Shown here: positions 35,999 through 47,786 of the stretch, one piece after another
Position numbering within the stretch: the first letter of the stretch is position 1
How the letters are laid out: every line of letters starts with the position of its first letter
Origin: Labia minor
Taxonomy: Eukaryota; Arthropoda; Insecta; Dermaptera; Spongiphoridae
Assembly (NCBI GenBank): GCA_963082975.1
Contig: OY720349.1
Coordinates: 45,675,962 to 45,739,961, forward strand
Direction of reading: 5' to 3'
DNA: 64,000 nucleotides
The notes under the pieces: model-generated
Seen by the model: the letters and a program-made list of their open reading frames with translations, nothing else
Told to the model about the DNA's origin: nothing
The model's database searches: none
Program-made: the position numbers and the translations under genes

Positions 35999-36643
35999 CC
36001 TGTGGCCAGGTCCGAACCGACCGACTGTTTGAAATAAATTAATTTCCAGCTACAGAAACAATTTCAAATAATTTTAATATATCTATTAATGTAATAAAAA
36101 CAGATATGAATATATCATAAATAATAAATATAAACATTTTTAATTTTATTTTATTTATAATATATATGCAAGACCAGGCTGTGACGTCATGAATGGCTGG
36201 ATGACGTCATATAATTTTAAATCAAGAAAAAACTAATAAATATGATTTTCCCGAGGATAAAACCAATACAAAGTGCATGATTCGTGGTGATATATAAAAA
36301 AATCTCCTTTGGTGTGAAAATAACCCTTTCCTTCCTATCGTCGATCGCTAATACTACCACTTCCGGTTTCCGGAATTGCACCAAAAGTTGATCAATTCAT
36401 CCCACTGATGCATTAAGTAAATATACCAAATTTCATCAAAATCGGTTAAGCCGTTCAGGCTGTACACATCTATACGGACGGACGGACAGACGGACGGACA
36501 GACGGACGGACGGACAGACATCATGCTAAAAATACTTTTTTCTGTTTAGAAAATGTATGATTCGTGGAGATATGTAAAAATCTCCACATGTGAAATTTGG
36601 TGTGAAAACAATACCTCCCTTACTATCGTCGGTCGGTAAAAAT
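35999..36643 (-). repeat. R2-family repeat, copy B (full length, with mosaic insert)
   Basis: It starts CTGTGGCCAGG then GAACCGACCGACTG and ends ATCGTCGGTCGGTAAAAAT. It shares with copy A the insert GTGACGTCATGAATGG / GGATGACGTCAT and the GGAC tandem, here longer (36475-36517). Near-identity with copy A points to recent spread or duplication. Confidence 0.8.
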
Positions 36644-37688
36644 TATTGAATGATAAAATATAAATCTATCTTTATTAATAAATAAAAAAATAAATTTGTA
36701 ATTAAATAAAAAAATAGTTAATATTACTCAGTAATGATTTCTTTAAAGGTTTAAAGAATAAAATAAAAAAAAAATATATTAATCATTAATATTATATGGT
36801 ATTTTTCATTCGATTACGCCAGAATAATTTCAGTTATTTAAAAAATATATGTTTATTTAATTTATAAAAAAAAACCACTTCATTGGGACTGAAATACTGA
36901 TAAAATATTTATTATAATTAATATTTTCATTAAATAAATAATAAATATATAATTTTTTTTTAAATATATATATATTTTTATACTGATTAATAATTTATTT
37001 ATATAAATCAGAAAATAATAATTAAATTTTTAATTATTCATCCTATTGGTATATTTTTAATTAGAGTGAAAGTTTGGGAATTTTATAATTTTATTTATTG
37101 GATCTCTAGTTTGGGGGATATTTATAAATAAATAAAATAACTTTTTTAATGCATATGTAATTAAGAGGAATTTTTTCTCCTTGGCATCCCCTGTGTTTTG
37201 TTTCGCTCCCCTCCCCTCTCACGTCCACTTGGTTTTGTGTAGAATCACCCTCATCATCAAACATATCGCTTATTACTTCCAGTTGAATTCGATTTATTTG
37301 TGAATAATTAATAACTAATAAAATTAGATATTGAAAAAAAAACAAATGTTGCAATTTTAATTTTTTTTTTTTGACTTGTTTGTATTTCTATTATATAAAT
37401 TTAAATTATAAATTAAATATAATCAAATAAATTGAAAAAATATTAAGATAAATTTATTTACAAAAAAAAAAAAAAATACATCCTTCTCTTATTTCTACCA
37501 GCGAGTTAAACACATTCCTTCGCGTCATGGAATAAAATTTTTTCTCAGAATTTTAATTTAAGGTTTTTTTTACCGAATCCTTTACTTTTGGACAGACTCT
37601 TTTTGAACAAAGAGATGTCGAGACATGCCAACATTGGTTAAAAAAGAACAATAGAAATATAAGGAAATATCTTGTTTTTCAAATATAA

Positions 37689-37720
<32 letters not shown>

Positions 37721-37915
37721 GGTATATAGTGAATTCGTTAGTGTTATCAGTATGTTTTTATTCATTGAGGAATAACAAGTAAAATATATCAAATGAATAT
37801 CAAGGGGAAAATTTTAATTTTTTTATTTAAATATTATATTACTATTAAACCAAGTGAATAATTAATTATTAAATGCTGAAAAAATAGGATCTTATATATT
37901 ACATGTATTTAAAAT
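36644..37915. other. AT-rich spacer with (AT)n
   Basis: (AT)n at about 37693-37720. The small mixed block at 37165-37265 holds an unrecognised minus frame. No gene. Confidence 0.35.
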
Positions 37916-38496
37916 TAGCTGGAGTGTCTCCACTAGACTATCTCGCAATTTGAATTGGATTAAATAACATATATTATATTTAAATTAAATTATTTAAATT
38001 ATAAATATAAATTAATAAATAATATTTATTGAACCAGCGCATGTTTGGCTCGTTTTGATGGCATCACGTCACGTGTTGGCTCGTGAGATTTGCAGTGTTA
38101 AAAAATTAATTCTGGTACTTTCAATCCAGCTGAAATTCTATATATAGCAGTTTTATACAATTATTAATCCTGTGAAAAATTATCAAACATATATCTTTAT
38201 TTTTACGGTCACTTTAGAAGAAAAAAAATCAAAACGTTGTAGGTAATGACCCTCTTCCGGTTGAGCTACATTTCTCAAAAGTTGATAGAAAACTATGAAT
38301 TTTGAATAATGCCCATGTACCAAATTTCATCATTCTAGCTCAAACCGTTTTTGCGTAATCTTGGTTACATACATACACACACACAGACATTTTTCTCAAC
38401 CTTAGTGAAAATGATTCAGGAACCTTCAAATCATCAAAATCTCAACATCGAAAATTTTCGTGATCGCAATACTATCTCTTACGAGATAGTAAAAAT
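37916..38496 (-). repeat. R1-family repeat, copy 3
   Basis: Starts with the stem-loop TGGAGtgtCTCCA then GACTATCTCGC. The body is as in copy 1. Ends ATCGCAATACTATCTC, ACGAGATAGTAAAAAT. Nearly full length. Confidence 0.8.
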
Positions 38497-38563
38497 AAAT
38501 ATATAAATATAAAAAAATATACTATTTTTAATACTCTCTTATGATAGTGATACATAATGCCTA

Positions 38564-38749
38564 GTTTACACGGGCTTAGTTCTTGCCATTAGATACTGGG
38601 GGTACCTACTTGTCGCTAGTAAATAGAAACCTTTTCTATCCACTCGACTCGCTACTCTTCTAATACTAACTACTAATACAAGGTGTTTACAAGTCACAAA
38701 ATTGTTGCAAGTAGTTAGTACTAATGGCAAGAACTAAGCCCGTGTTAAC
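38564..38749. mobile_element. MITE of about 186 bp with long terminal inverted repeats
   Basis: The left end GTTTACACGGGCTTAGTTC (continuing TTGCCATTAG) is inverted at the right, ending GAACTAAGCCCGTGTTAAC. About 29 bp is paired with one mismatch. TA dinucleotides flank both ends, as expected for a Tc1/mariner-mobilised MITE. Confidence 0.75.
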
Positions 38750-41700
38750 TAAGCATAAGGCTTATTCCTCTGGAAAAATAATATCCAATAAATACCAACT
38801 CGTTTTAATGCTTTTAATGGCACATGCGCAGTTGGTAAATTAAATAAGAAAATTTAAACATATCTATTTAATAATAAATGTGTCGTGTAATTCAAATAAA
38901 TAAAAATTAATATGTATGTATTTAATTTTCTACATATTTTGTAAAACTAGCAGAAATTCCAATATTTATCAATTCGATCTTCATATAATTAAAACTACAA
39001 TCAATAAAAAAATTTGTATTACGATAACATAGACATGCTAAGAATCATAATTTACATAGTCATACAGAATAATTAAAATATATACAAGTGGAACTACTCA
39101 AAAGGATAGGATTAGATTTGTGTTGTTATCTACTATATATATATAAGGATGTTTTTCGGTATGTATGTATAGCAATAGACTGTCACTGTTTGACATCAAT
39201 TGAATACTCTGAATATTTGTGCGCTATCAACTTTGTTTTAGATTGTGCTTTTTAAATTAGAATAGATATATTCTCATCAAATCAATTTTGCACCTCAAAT
39301 TAATAGGGATTTTCAATTAAATAATCAATTCATTTGTTGAATATTCTACATTTTTTTGACATATTAATTATTGATTATATGTTGCATTAAGATTATCTGT
39401 TTCAGCAATTCCATTTGCTGTTAATAATTAACATGAAAACAAGTAAATTTGACTTGCATGTTTTTATAGAAGTCATTTAGATTCTTAATTTTTTTAAAAA
39501 AAAAAAGATAATTCGATTAGTTAAAAAAAATATTTTTTCTAAGATCGGATTATCGACCCTTTAAATAGAATAGAAATATATTTTGTCTCTCATTCAGTAT
39601 ATTACTACGTTATGTAAAGTGCAGTGAACACTCAGAACGCAAAAAAGCACGATATCATCCAAATTACATGTTGCCCTGCATCCCAGCCCAACTCTCACCA
39701 TTTACCCTCTTTTTTTGTTATTTAACTATTTACATACAAGCGATGAGTAATATTTTTTCTGAAATTGGTGGGTTGCCCTAGTAAGTCTGGTAACCACAGA
39801 TATATTTGCTTTATGCATTTCAGTGTTCCCAAATGACAAGTTATTCTTATTAAAGTTTAACTATATTTTTAAATTTAATTTAGTTGATTGAATAATAATT
39901 TTTATTTTCCAAAAGTGATTATTCTGAAATTATTCTAATTTTATGGAAGGTCTAATTAAAGAGATGGAAAATTTTTTGTTATAAATTTATCTTTCACACG
40001 AATAAATTTTATTGGAAAACAAAGTATTATGTCATAATTTATAATTTTTTTCTCTTTAGTTCTTAAATGCTCACGTCAATTACCATTACATTTTATCTTT
40101 ATAAGTTTGGGCGAGCTGCGCCATTTAGTTTGTGTTAGACAGTCATTGAAAGCTGACCTCATCGAGAATTTTAACACAAATTAATGATTAAGCATTATTT
40201 TTTGCATAAAAACCATTTTCGGAACCATGGCAAAGCTTAATAAATACGCCCTGAAGAGACCACATCTGATATTGTCTTAAGATTTATTTAGATTCTTAAG
40301 ATTTATCAAGAAATAATTATAATTATCATTCTTTGTTTATTATTCTTTCATTTAATTAATTTTTTTTTTCTTAAATTTTGAAATTTATGAACAATAGATA
40401 TTTTAACACAAACAGAATCAATAAAAACATTTATTGAATAAATTTATTTCTATCTTTTATTATAATGCTTCTTTAGAGAGTACAGTCATTTTTTTTTTAA
40501 ATAAATAAACAAATAAATTCCTCATTTAACAGAAAATATACATGTAAATAAATATATATATATATATATTTACAGGGAGAGAGAAAGAGATATCACGTCT
40601 TAAAAATATACATTCTTACAAATAAATTTCTATATTCTTGAAATATTCTAAATTTGTTTGTAGAAATGAATTTACAACAGACGAAGGGTGGGAGGAGGAC
40701 ATTTGAATTGAGAAGATACGGCACCCATTAGAGGCAAAAGAAACAAAGATAAAAAGTTATTGATATTGCCTTAACTGGGACGTCAATCCTGTTTTACCCA
40801 ATCAGAGGTTCCTCCCTCGGGATTCATTTTCCCTTTTTCTCTCTCGTTTTCTAAATCCAAACATGAGCTTGCTCCATATTTACATTTTACATCTAAAACG
40901 GCTCAATGGATAAGTAATAATTTTTAAAAGCTATTTTTGAAGTGAAATAATTCTTTTAAGGATTATGGATTATTTTCTTTTAAAAAATGTGTCTTGACAA
41001 GTGAATAAAGAAAAAGGCATTTCAATGTCAAAAACCAATGCCAAAGAAACAAATGAAGGAACGAAATTGTATAAGTAACGAAACAGCCAACAAAATACAT
41101 TTTCCAATTATGTATAAAGATTAGAAGTATTTTTTTTTTTTTGCACTTTCAAAAAGTAAGATTGAATGTAAATGGAAATATAAAAAGGAGAGTGTTACAG
41201 GATTATGAATTGAAAAAAAAAATTAATTAACTGAAAAGACTTTTGGTATGGAATGTTCCTTAAAAAATGTATCAGATTAATTAAATGATGAAAAGAAGAT
41301 TTTAGATCCACCTTAAAAAAAGTAACCGAAATAAAAGAAAACATTAATCGCATTCCCTAAGATATTTTTAATTTGAATGGAATATAAGAATTCATCTTTA
41401 ATATTGATTAACATATCTAAATATTTCATTTAAATTAAATTAAAAATTTGAAGTAGGTATTTCAAGTTGAATTTATAAACTGAAATACTAAATCTTATGG
41501 AATAGTATTCTTATGATGGCTGTACAAATATACTTTCTGTTTCTCAAATAATAATGTAATAATAATAATAATAATAATATTTATATATTAAATGCCTTAC
41601 GATTTCCAGAGATTTCAAATAAGCATTATTTAAAAACTTATTTAAAACTTTTTAAAGATTCATCGAATATGAACGAACAAATTTATATTCAAGAAAAGCA

Positions 41701-41871
41701 TTATTTTATCAAACTTATTAAGAAAAGAAAATAAAAAAAATTGAAAAATGAATTATTCTGAATTCAATAAATAACGAATTAAAAATTTTAAGATATTATT
41801 ATATATTGAAATTTAATCTAAAGTATTTTTAACAATATTAAATTTATTAAAGAAAATGAAAAAATTGTAAA
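38750..41871. other. AT-rich spacer with mixed blocks
   Basis: Mixed blocks without repeats elsewhere: 39640-39720 and 40680-40910. Microsatellites: (AT)n at about 40552-40570, (AAT)n at about 41550-41580. No gene, RNA or family recognised across 3.1 kb. Confidence 0.3.
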
Positions 41872-42000
41872 TAAATAATTAAATCAATAGGTTAAAGATA
41901 AGTTATTAAAAAAAAAACACTCGGTTTTAAGTTTCAAATTAAATCTTATTAAACTTTATGATTAAACATTTCGATAACGTCATCACCATGAAGCTTATAC
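41872..42000 (+). repeat. R4 repeat, copy 1
   Basis: AAATCAATAGGTTAAAGATAA, CACTCGGTTTTAAGTTTC and TTATTAAACTT are shared with 60535-60655. It lies just outside the LTR element. Class unknown. Confidence 0.5.
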
Positions 42001-42075
42001 TATATGACGCTTAACCTTTTAATTTTATTATTAATTTTCAGTTATAAAAAAAGAAAAGAATTATTTTTTTCAGGT

Positions 42076-42976
42076 TGTAACGGACAAAGTATTTATATTC
42101 TTAGTTATTTTTTTTTATTATACATTTTATTTTGTTTATCTATTTTTTAGTTTATTTTGTTTTTCTATTCCCTTTTTTTTTTATTAACAAAGTTATTTGG
42201 TCGCATTATTCTTAAAATGTAATATATATATAGATATTATATTTCACATAAGGGGAGGAACCATCCCTCCAAGTTTTAATATTTTTAGACAGTTGAGAAT
42301 GGACAGTGGAACTAGTGAGATATCATCCTGATATGACCTGTATTTATCACGTCCCGTGATATAATTATTTTGTATATAATCATTTTTATTATCACACCCT
42401 GTGATACAGTTTAACTAGTGATATCATCCCGATATGACCTGGTATTTATCACGTCCCGTGATATAATTATTTTGTATATAATCATTTTTATCACACCCTG
42501 TGATACAGTCGAACAAGTGATATCATCCTGATATAACCTATACTTATCACGTCCCGTGATATAATTATTTGTGTATAATCCTTATCATCACCCCCTGTGA
42601 TAATTATTTCTGCTAATTCCAGTGACAATAGTGAATTACATTTTCTTATTTTTTTCTATTTAAAAATTGTATATTTAATTTGTTAATTTTTTTTATCTAT
42701 TTAATTAAAGTAAATTAATGTGAACATTATTATTGTGTTTTCCCTTTTCCCTTAATTTTTCAACACTATTTTATACTTTGGGATATCCAAAGTTGGCGCC
42801 CATCATTAACTTAACATAATTAACAATTCACGGTCATCGTGGGTCATTACAAGTGCCTCATACTTAGATCCCCTTATAAATTGGCACCCAACGTAAGAGG
42901 ATCGTCTACAAAGTGACCCCAACTTGAAACGGTCCTCCTTACAAAGTGGCAGCCCAACGTTTGGCTCGATTAGTCA
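42076..42976 (+). repeat. Left LTR (901 bp)
   Basis: TG...CA ended. It holds a three-unit tandem array (42309-42602, period about 100 bp) in which each unit carries the stems TATCACgtcccGTGATA and TATCACaccctGTGATA or variants. Near its end it carries several primer-binding-site-like motifs (see findings). Promoter position not identified. Confidence 0.9.
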
Positions 42977-43606
42977 TGCTTACAAAGTGGCAGCCCAACC
43001 TGAGGCCCGATTAGTACACCACGGCTCCTGAGAAAAGTACATTATTCATCTTTGGTGAGCAGTATCATCATTTTTTTCATCTCAACGGACTTATAGTACA
43101 ATTTAATATTTAATTAATAAAATAGAAATTTAAAACTTTTACTTTTATACTTTAAATTTAAATAAATCATATCTCCTTGTCTATTATAATAATATATTTA
43201 ACACTTGTTAATTATTTTTTTTATTTTTAATTTTCACATTTATCTAACAAATAGAATATTTATCTATTTAATTCTAATTCAATAAAAATAGTTTGAATAT
43301 ATTAATATTATTATTAGTTATAATTAATTAATTTATATGTTTAATTTGTAATTTTTTTTTAATTTTTAAATTTTATTCTACTACATTATATTTAAATTAA
43401 TGAATTAATAAAATTGATAAAATATCACTATATTTTCAAATATTTAAATACTTTTTACATATTTTAAATTATATTACAATTATCTTATTTTATAATTAAA
43501 CATTGTATAATTCAATTGTACGCGACTAAATAACTTTTAATTTTGATTAATTAATTATTTTTTTTTTTCTCTTTGGTTAACATTAAATTTAATTATCCTA
43601 TTAAAA
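42977..43606 (+). other. LTR element leader region
   Basis: Begins with another TACAAAGTGGCAGCCCAACC motif, the likely primer-binding site of the element. AT-rich untranslated leader continues up to the gag start. Confidence 0.6.
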
Positions 43607-45523
43607 ATGTCATTTTTCGGCAAAGGGAAAAAGGAGGATCTTATCCTTTTAGCACAGGAATTAGGAATAGTTATGAATTTAGATTCTCGTAGGATCGATA
43701 TAAAAAATGACATCACGTCATTGCCTGATTATGATGAAGACCTTACACGGGAATTACTTATGACCATCATAGAGGATAGGAAGGAAAAAGAAGAAAGAGA
43801 GAGGGAAAGGGAGAAAGAAGAAAGAGAGAGGGAAAGGGAGAAAGATGAAAGAGAAGAAAAGGAGAAGGAAAGACAATTTGAACTAGAGAAACTCCGAATT
43901 CAAACCGTAGTGAACCAGGTAGAATCACCAACCCCACTTCAACCGAAAGTAGATATATTGAAATTCTTACCTCTATTTAAAATTAACGATGACGATATTA
44001 ATACGTATCTGCGTCTTTTCGAAAGACAAATGAATTTTCTTGGCATATCTGAAGATGCATGGGTCACTTATCTTATTTCGGTCTTACCCACAGATATTAC
44101 CACTCTAATAATTAGAGAACCAAATGAAGTCGCCCAAGACTATCAACATATTAAGAAGCTCCTACTTCACCGATTTAAATTAACTACGGATAAAATAAGA
44201 AAACTTTTCTCCACCTCCAAGAAGACATCGGAAAACACTTGGAAAGATTTTTACTTCAATCTACGCGGTTATCTAGAAGCCTGGCTATCCGATCTAAAAA
44301 TTGAAAATTTTGATCAACTTAAAAATTTGATCCTAGCTGATCAAATGAAGAGAAAGTGTTCATCCGAATGCAAAGATCACTTCCTCGACTCTTGGGAAAC
44401 ATTGGTAGATCCCCTCGATCTCGCAGAAAAATTCGACTCCTATGATAACTTAAGGGCCCCTTTTTCAAAAACAATTACTTCAAATAAATCTATCGAACCC
44501 CCTAAATCGAAATATTATGATCGGAAACCCCTTAGAAACTCACAACCTCGTGAAAAACAAAAAGAAGAGACTGACTCTTCAATAATTCGTTGCTACGGCT
44601 GCGGAACTCCAGGAGTCACCAAACCTAGGTGTCTAACTTGCAATCCGAAGCAGGAAATTACCAACGCACAAGCCTTACAGTGTGACGTTACTACAGATAG
44701 AGATACTAAACTCGCTCTAATAGAAGCCTCCATCTATGAAGCTTCTGGTTCTATTTGCGTTGACAGCGGGGCCACTCGCTCTATTGGAGGTCAGCGTCTT
44801 CTCAGCTATTTAAGACAACGAGGAGAACATTTTAAAGTCGAAAAACTTTCCTTAACTCTAGCTGACGGGAAAAAGCGTATACATTCCGTGTTATTAGCTA
44901 CAGTTCCTGTAAAAATCAAAAATAAAATAATACATACAGAAATGATATTCCTACCCAATGTTAGTGGAAATAGATCACTATTAGGTCTTGATTTCCTTAG
45001 AAAAGCAGGTTTAGTATTAGATATGCGAAACAATCGCTGGTATTTTCATAATTATCCTAAGAGAAAATACAAATTTATTCGAGAAAATCTCTGCACCACT
45101 GAAGAAAATAATACTGTTGTTGAAAACACTATTCAACTAACTGAGGAACAGAACATAAAACTTGCCCATTTATTAACAGAACATGAAACTGTCTTTCAAC
45201 CAGGGGGAGAGCCAACTCCTTACGCTGAACATGATATAAACACAGGCGGTTGTTTGAATGCGCTGCAAAGGGCCGTCGATTCCATGGACGGTACCAAAGT
45301 CAGCAAAGAAGATCCTGCTGTCCGATATAGACAGCTGGTGGGGTCTCCGAGAGCCCATCGGGGCCCACCAGGAGTTATGGAGCCACCACAAACTCAAAAA
45401 CATTTATTTACTCAAGGACTTGTTCCCCCTCATACATCAGCATTGCGTCTAAGCCACGACACGCGTTCTACTCCAGTAGTTCCTCTACGTAAGCGAGGAA
45501 GGCCAAAAATTGTCCGTTCCTAG
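43607..45523 (+). CDS. Gag-protease polyprotein of the LTR element (fossil)
   Basis: A 638-codon frame. Residues about 57-100 are a strongly charged Glu/Arg/Lys coiled coil with an internal duplication (KEEREREREK). About 105-280 is a gag core of the type seen in arthropod Ty3/gypsy elements (LPLFKINDDDINTYLRLFER; QYQHIKKLLLHRF-like). A zinc knuckle near 329 reads CYGCGTPGVTKPRCLTC, with four Cys and no His, a form I recall from arthropod relatives. The aspartic protease motif is VDSGATRSIGG, with Asp at about 386, and the matching LLGLDFL lies at about 458. A segment near 510-540 (LTEEQNIKL, HETVFQPGGEPTPYAEHDI) is the usual linker ahead of reverse transcriptase; no polymerase motifs follow. 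An ATG start is present. Its codon use is more GC-rich than the surrounding DNA. Confidence 0.9.
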   Translation: MSFFGKGKKEDLILLAQELGIVMNLDSRRIDIKNDITSLPDYDEDLTRELLMTIIEDRKEKEEREREREKEEREREREKDEREEKEKERQFELEKLRIQTVVNQVESPTPLQPKVDILKFLPLFKINDDDINTYLRLFERQMNFLGISEDAWVTYLISVLPTDITTLIIREPNEVAQDYQHIKKLLLHRFKLTTDKIRKLFSTSKKTSENTWKDFYFNLRGYLEAWLSDLKIENFDQLKNLILADQMKRKCSSECKDHFLDSWETLVDPLDLAEKFDSYDNLRAPFSKTITSNKSIEPPKSKYYDRKPLRNSQPREKQKEETDSSIIRCYGCGTPGVTKPRCLTCNPKQEITNAQALQCDVTTDRDTKLALIEASIYEASGSICVDSGATRSIGGQRLLSYLRQRGEHFKVEKLSLTLADGKKRIHSVLLATVPVKIKNKIIHTEMIFLPNVSGNRSLLGLDFLRKAGLVLDMRNNRWYFHNYPKRKYKFIRENLCTTEENNTVVENTIQLTEEQNIKLAHLLTEHETVFQPGGEPTPYAEHDINTGGCLNALQRAVDSMDGTKVSKEDPAVRYRQLVGSPRAHRGPPGVMEPPQTQKHLFTQGLVPPHTSALRLSHDTRSTPVVPLRKRGRPKIVRS

Positions 45524-45567
45524 GGCTGATCCCTCAATCAAAAGACCTCGGAATCAGAGGGGGAGGA
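45524..45567 (+). other. Polypurine tract of the LTR element
   Basis: AGAGGGGGAGGA sits immediately before the right LTR (TGTAAC), where plus-strand priming occurs in LTR retrotransposons. This placement supports the chosen LTR start. Confidence 0.75.
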
Positions 45568-46468
45568 TGTAACGGACAAAGTATTTATATTCTTAGTTAT
45601 TTTTTTTTATTATACATTTTATTTTGTTTATCTATTTTTTAGTTTATTTTGTTTTTCTATTCCCTTTTTTTTTTATTAACAAAGTTATTTGGTCGCATTA
45701 TTCTTAAAATGTAATATATATATAGATATTATATTTCACATAAGGGGAGGAACCATCCCTCCAAGTTTTAATATTTTTAGACAGTTGAGAATGGACAGTG
45801 GAACTAGTGAGATATCATCCTGATATGACCTGTATTTATCACGTCCCGTGATATAATTATTTTGTATATAATCATTTTTATTATCACACCCTGTGATACA
45901 GTTTAACTAGTGATATCATCCCGATATGACCTGGTATTTATCACGTCCCGTGATATAATTATTTTGTATATAATCATTTTTATCACACCCTGTGATACAG
46001 TCGAACAAGTGATATCATCCTGATATAACCTATACTTATCACGTCCCGTGATATAATTATTTGTGTATAATCCTTATCATCACCCCCTGTGATAATTATT
46101 TCTGCTAATTCCAGTGACAATAGTGAATTACATTTTCTTATTTTTTTCTATTTAAAAATTGTATATTTAATTTGTTAATTTTTTTTATCTATTTAATTAA
46201 AGTAAATTAATGTGAACATTATTATTGTGTTTTCCCTTTTCCCTTAATTTTTCAACACTATTTTATACTTTGGGATATCCAAAGTTGGCGCCCATCATTA
46301 ACTTAACATAATTAACAATTCACGGTCATCGTGGGTCATTACAAGTGCCTCATACTTAGATCCCCTTATAAATTGGCACCCAACGTAAGAGGATCGTCTA
46401 CAAAGTGACCCCAACTTGAAACGGTCCTCCTTACAAAGTGGCAGCCCAACGTTTGGCTCGATTAGTCA
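45568..46468 (+). repeat. Right LTR (901 bp)
   Basis: Same length and, by eye, the same sequence as the left LTR, including the tandem hairpin array at 45801-46094. Confidence 0.9.
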
Positions 46469-47498
46469 ACGTGAAGCTTTACAAGGTTAAATAATACAAA
46501 TAATACATTGTTTCAACGAGAGTTGTCAGTCCAATATTTAAATCCAATATTATTATATATTAGTTTATGTTCATTTGAAATCTTAACACGTTTAATTTTA
46601 GTTACCTATATAGTACTAATGTATCGGTTTAAATATATATTTACATTTAAAATTAATTGTAAAATGGTCAATTAGTGGTTGATTAATTTTTAAAGTTAAG
46701 TACGTTGTTTGTTTGTGTTTTTATTCAGCTCGTTAAGTGGTTTTAAGCGTCTAAAAGGAACTCTGTGCGTAATAAAGGTTCTATTGACGCGTAAACACTT
46801 AACTAAATTCTTTTTTTAAGTCTAGTGAATGTTTTGGGTCGTATAAAATCATGGCAGCAGAATGGAATGGGGTGCGAAGTTGGAACGATTTGATGGATTG
46901 AGGGAGGTAAGAAGTAGTCTTGGGATTTGAGCAAATGCTCAACAGGATCCTCCACTCGAGAGCGGCTCTTCTGATTACCCCCACCATTCCTCCCGCCTGA
47001 ACCCACAACAACCCATCCTCTTGCTGTTGCCTTTTGCTTTTGTTCCTCGCCAAATACGACGATGCCACTCCTCGGGGCATTTCAACGAATATCAGTGCCA
47101 GTTGATAATAATAATAATAATAATAATAATAAGAGTAACGACTTGTCGTCTGGACACCATCAGTTCACTTGAATAGGCGAAAATCCCAGAATGGACCCTC
47201 ATCTTAATATGTACCATCCTCTCGGGTTGATAAAATTAGAACTGACATTGGACAACTTCTTTAGGCAACTCAACAAAACAAAGGATTATAGTTGGCGAGT
47301 TAAATAATACAATATTTATAATTATTTATATAGAATCTATATATTTTAAATTTTAGAATTATAAAACTTAAAGAATATTGAAAACCCATAATCGATTTTC
47401 ATTAACCTAATATCAGTGTTTACAAAGTAAAAATCGTCATACTTAAAACTTTTTTATTTATTTCTTTATTTTAAATACTAGATTTAATTTTAAAAAAA
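46469..47498. other. Spacer with unique mixed block 46800-47230
   Basis: The block contains a minus-strand open frame of 93 codons and an overlapping one of 67, neither with a recognisable domain, plus an (AAT)n tract at 47107-47131. It is not repeated elsewhere here. It may be a conserved non-coding element or part of an unknown exon; I cannot tell. Confidence 0.3.
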
Positions 47499-47786
47499 TC
47501 TGGAGTGTCTCCACTCGACTATCTCGCAAATTTGAATTAGATTAATTAACATATATATTATATTTCAATTAAATTATAAATTTTAAAAATAATAAATAAT
47601 ATTTATTAAACATGCGCGTGTTTGGCTCTTTGTTGATGGCACCACGTCACGTGCTGGCGCGTGATTGGCAGTCAATCAAGCTGAAATTCTATATATAGCA
47701 GTTTTATACAATTTTGAATCATGTTAAAAACGTATAAAAACATCAAAATCTCGACATTGTAAATTTTCTGGCGAGATAGTAAAAAT
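47499..47786 (-). repeat. R1-family repeat, copy 4 (short)
   Basis: Both ends are present (TGGAGTGTCTCCACTCGACTATC-type start, GGCGAGATAGTAAAAAT end), but about half the body is missing. This shows that the ends are a unit even when the interior is lost. Confidence 0.8.

Larger units (their letters stand above)
42076..46468 (+). mobile_element. Ty3/gypsy-type LTR retrotransposon, recent, incomplete
   Basis: Two direct repeats of 901 bp (TGTAAC ... AGTCA) bound a 2.6 kb interior with a leader, one gag-protease frame and a purine-rich tract just before the right LTR. The LTRs looked identical throughout, so insertion is very recent. Reverse transcriptase, RNase H and integrase are not recognisable between the LTRs, so the element is incomplete and could move only with help from a relative. 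A clear target-site duplication was not found (AGGT on the left, ACGT on the right). Confidence 0.9.

Noticed and set aside
42309-42602. Regular repeats with intervening sequence, at first glance CRISPR-like
   Set aside because: The units are about 100-bp near-identical tandems inside an LTR of a eukaryotic retrotransposon; there are no variable spacers or cas genes.
46799-47080. Minus-strand open frame of 93 codons with an overlapping second frame, in a mixed-composition block
   Set aside because: No recognisable domain, no defensible splice sites, two competing frames. Kept only as part of a unique block.
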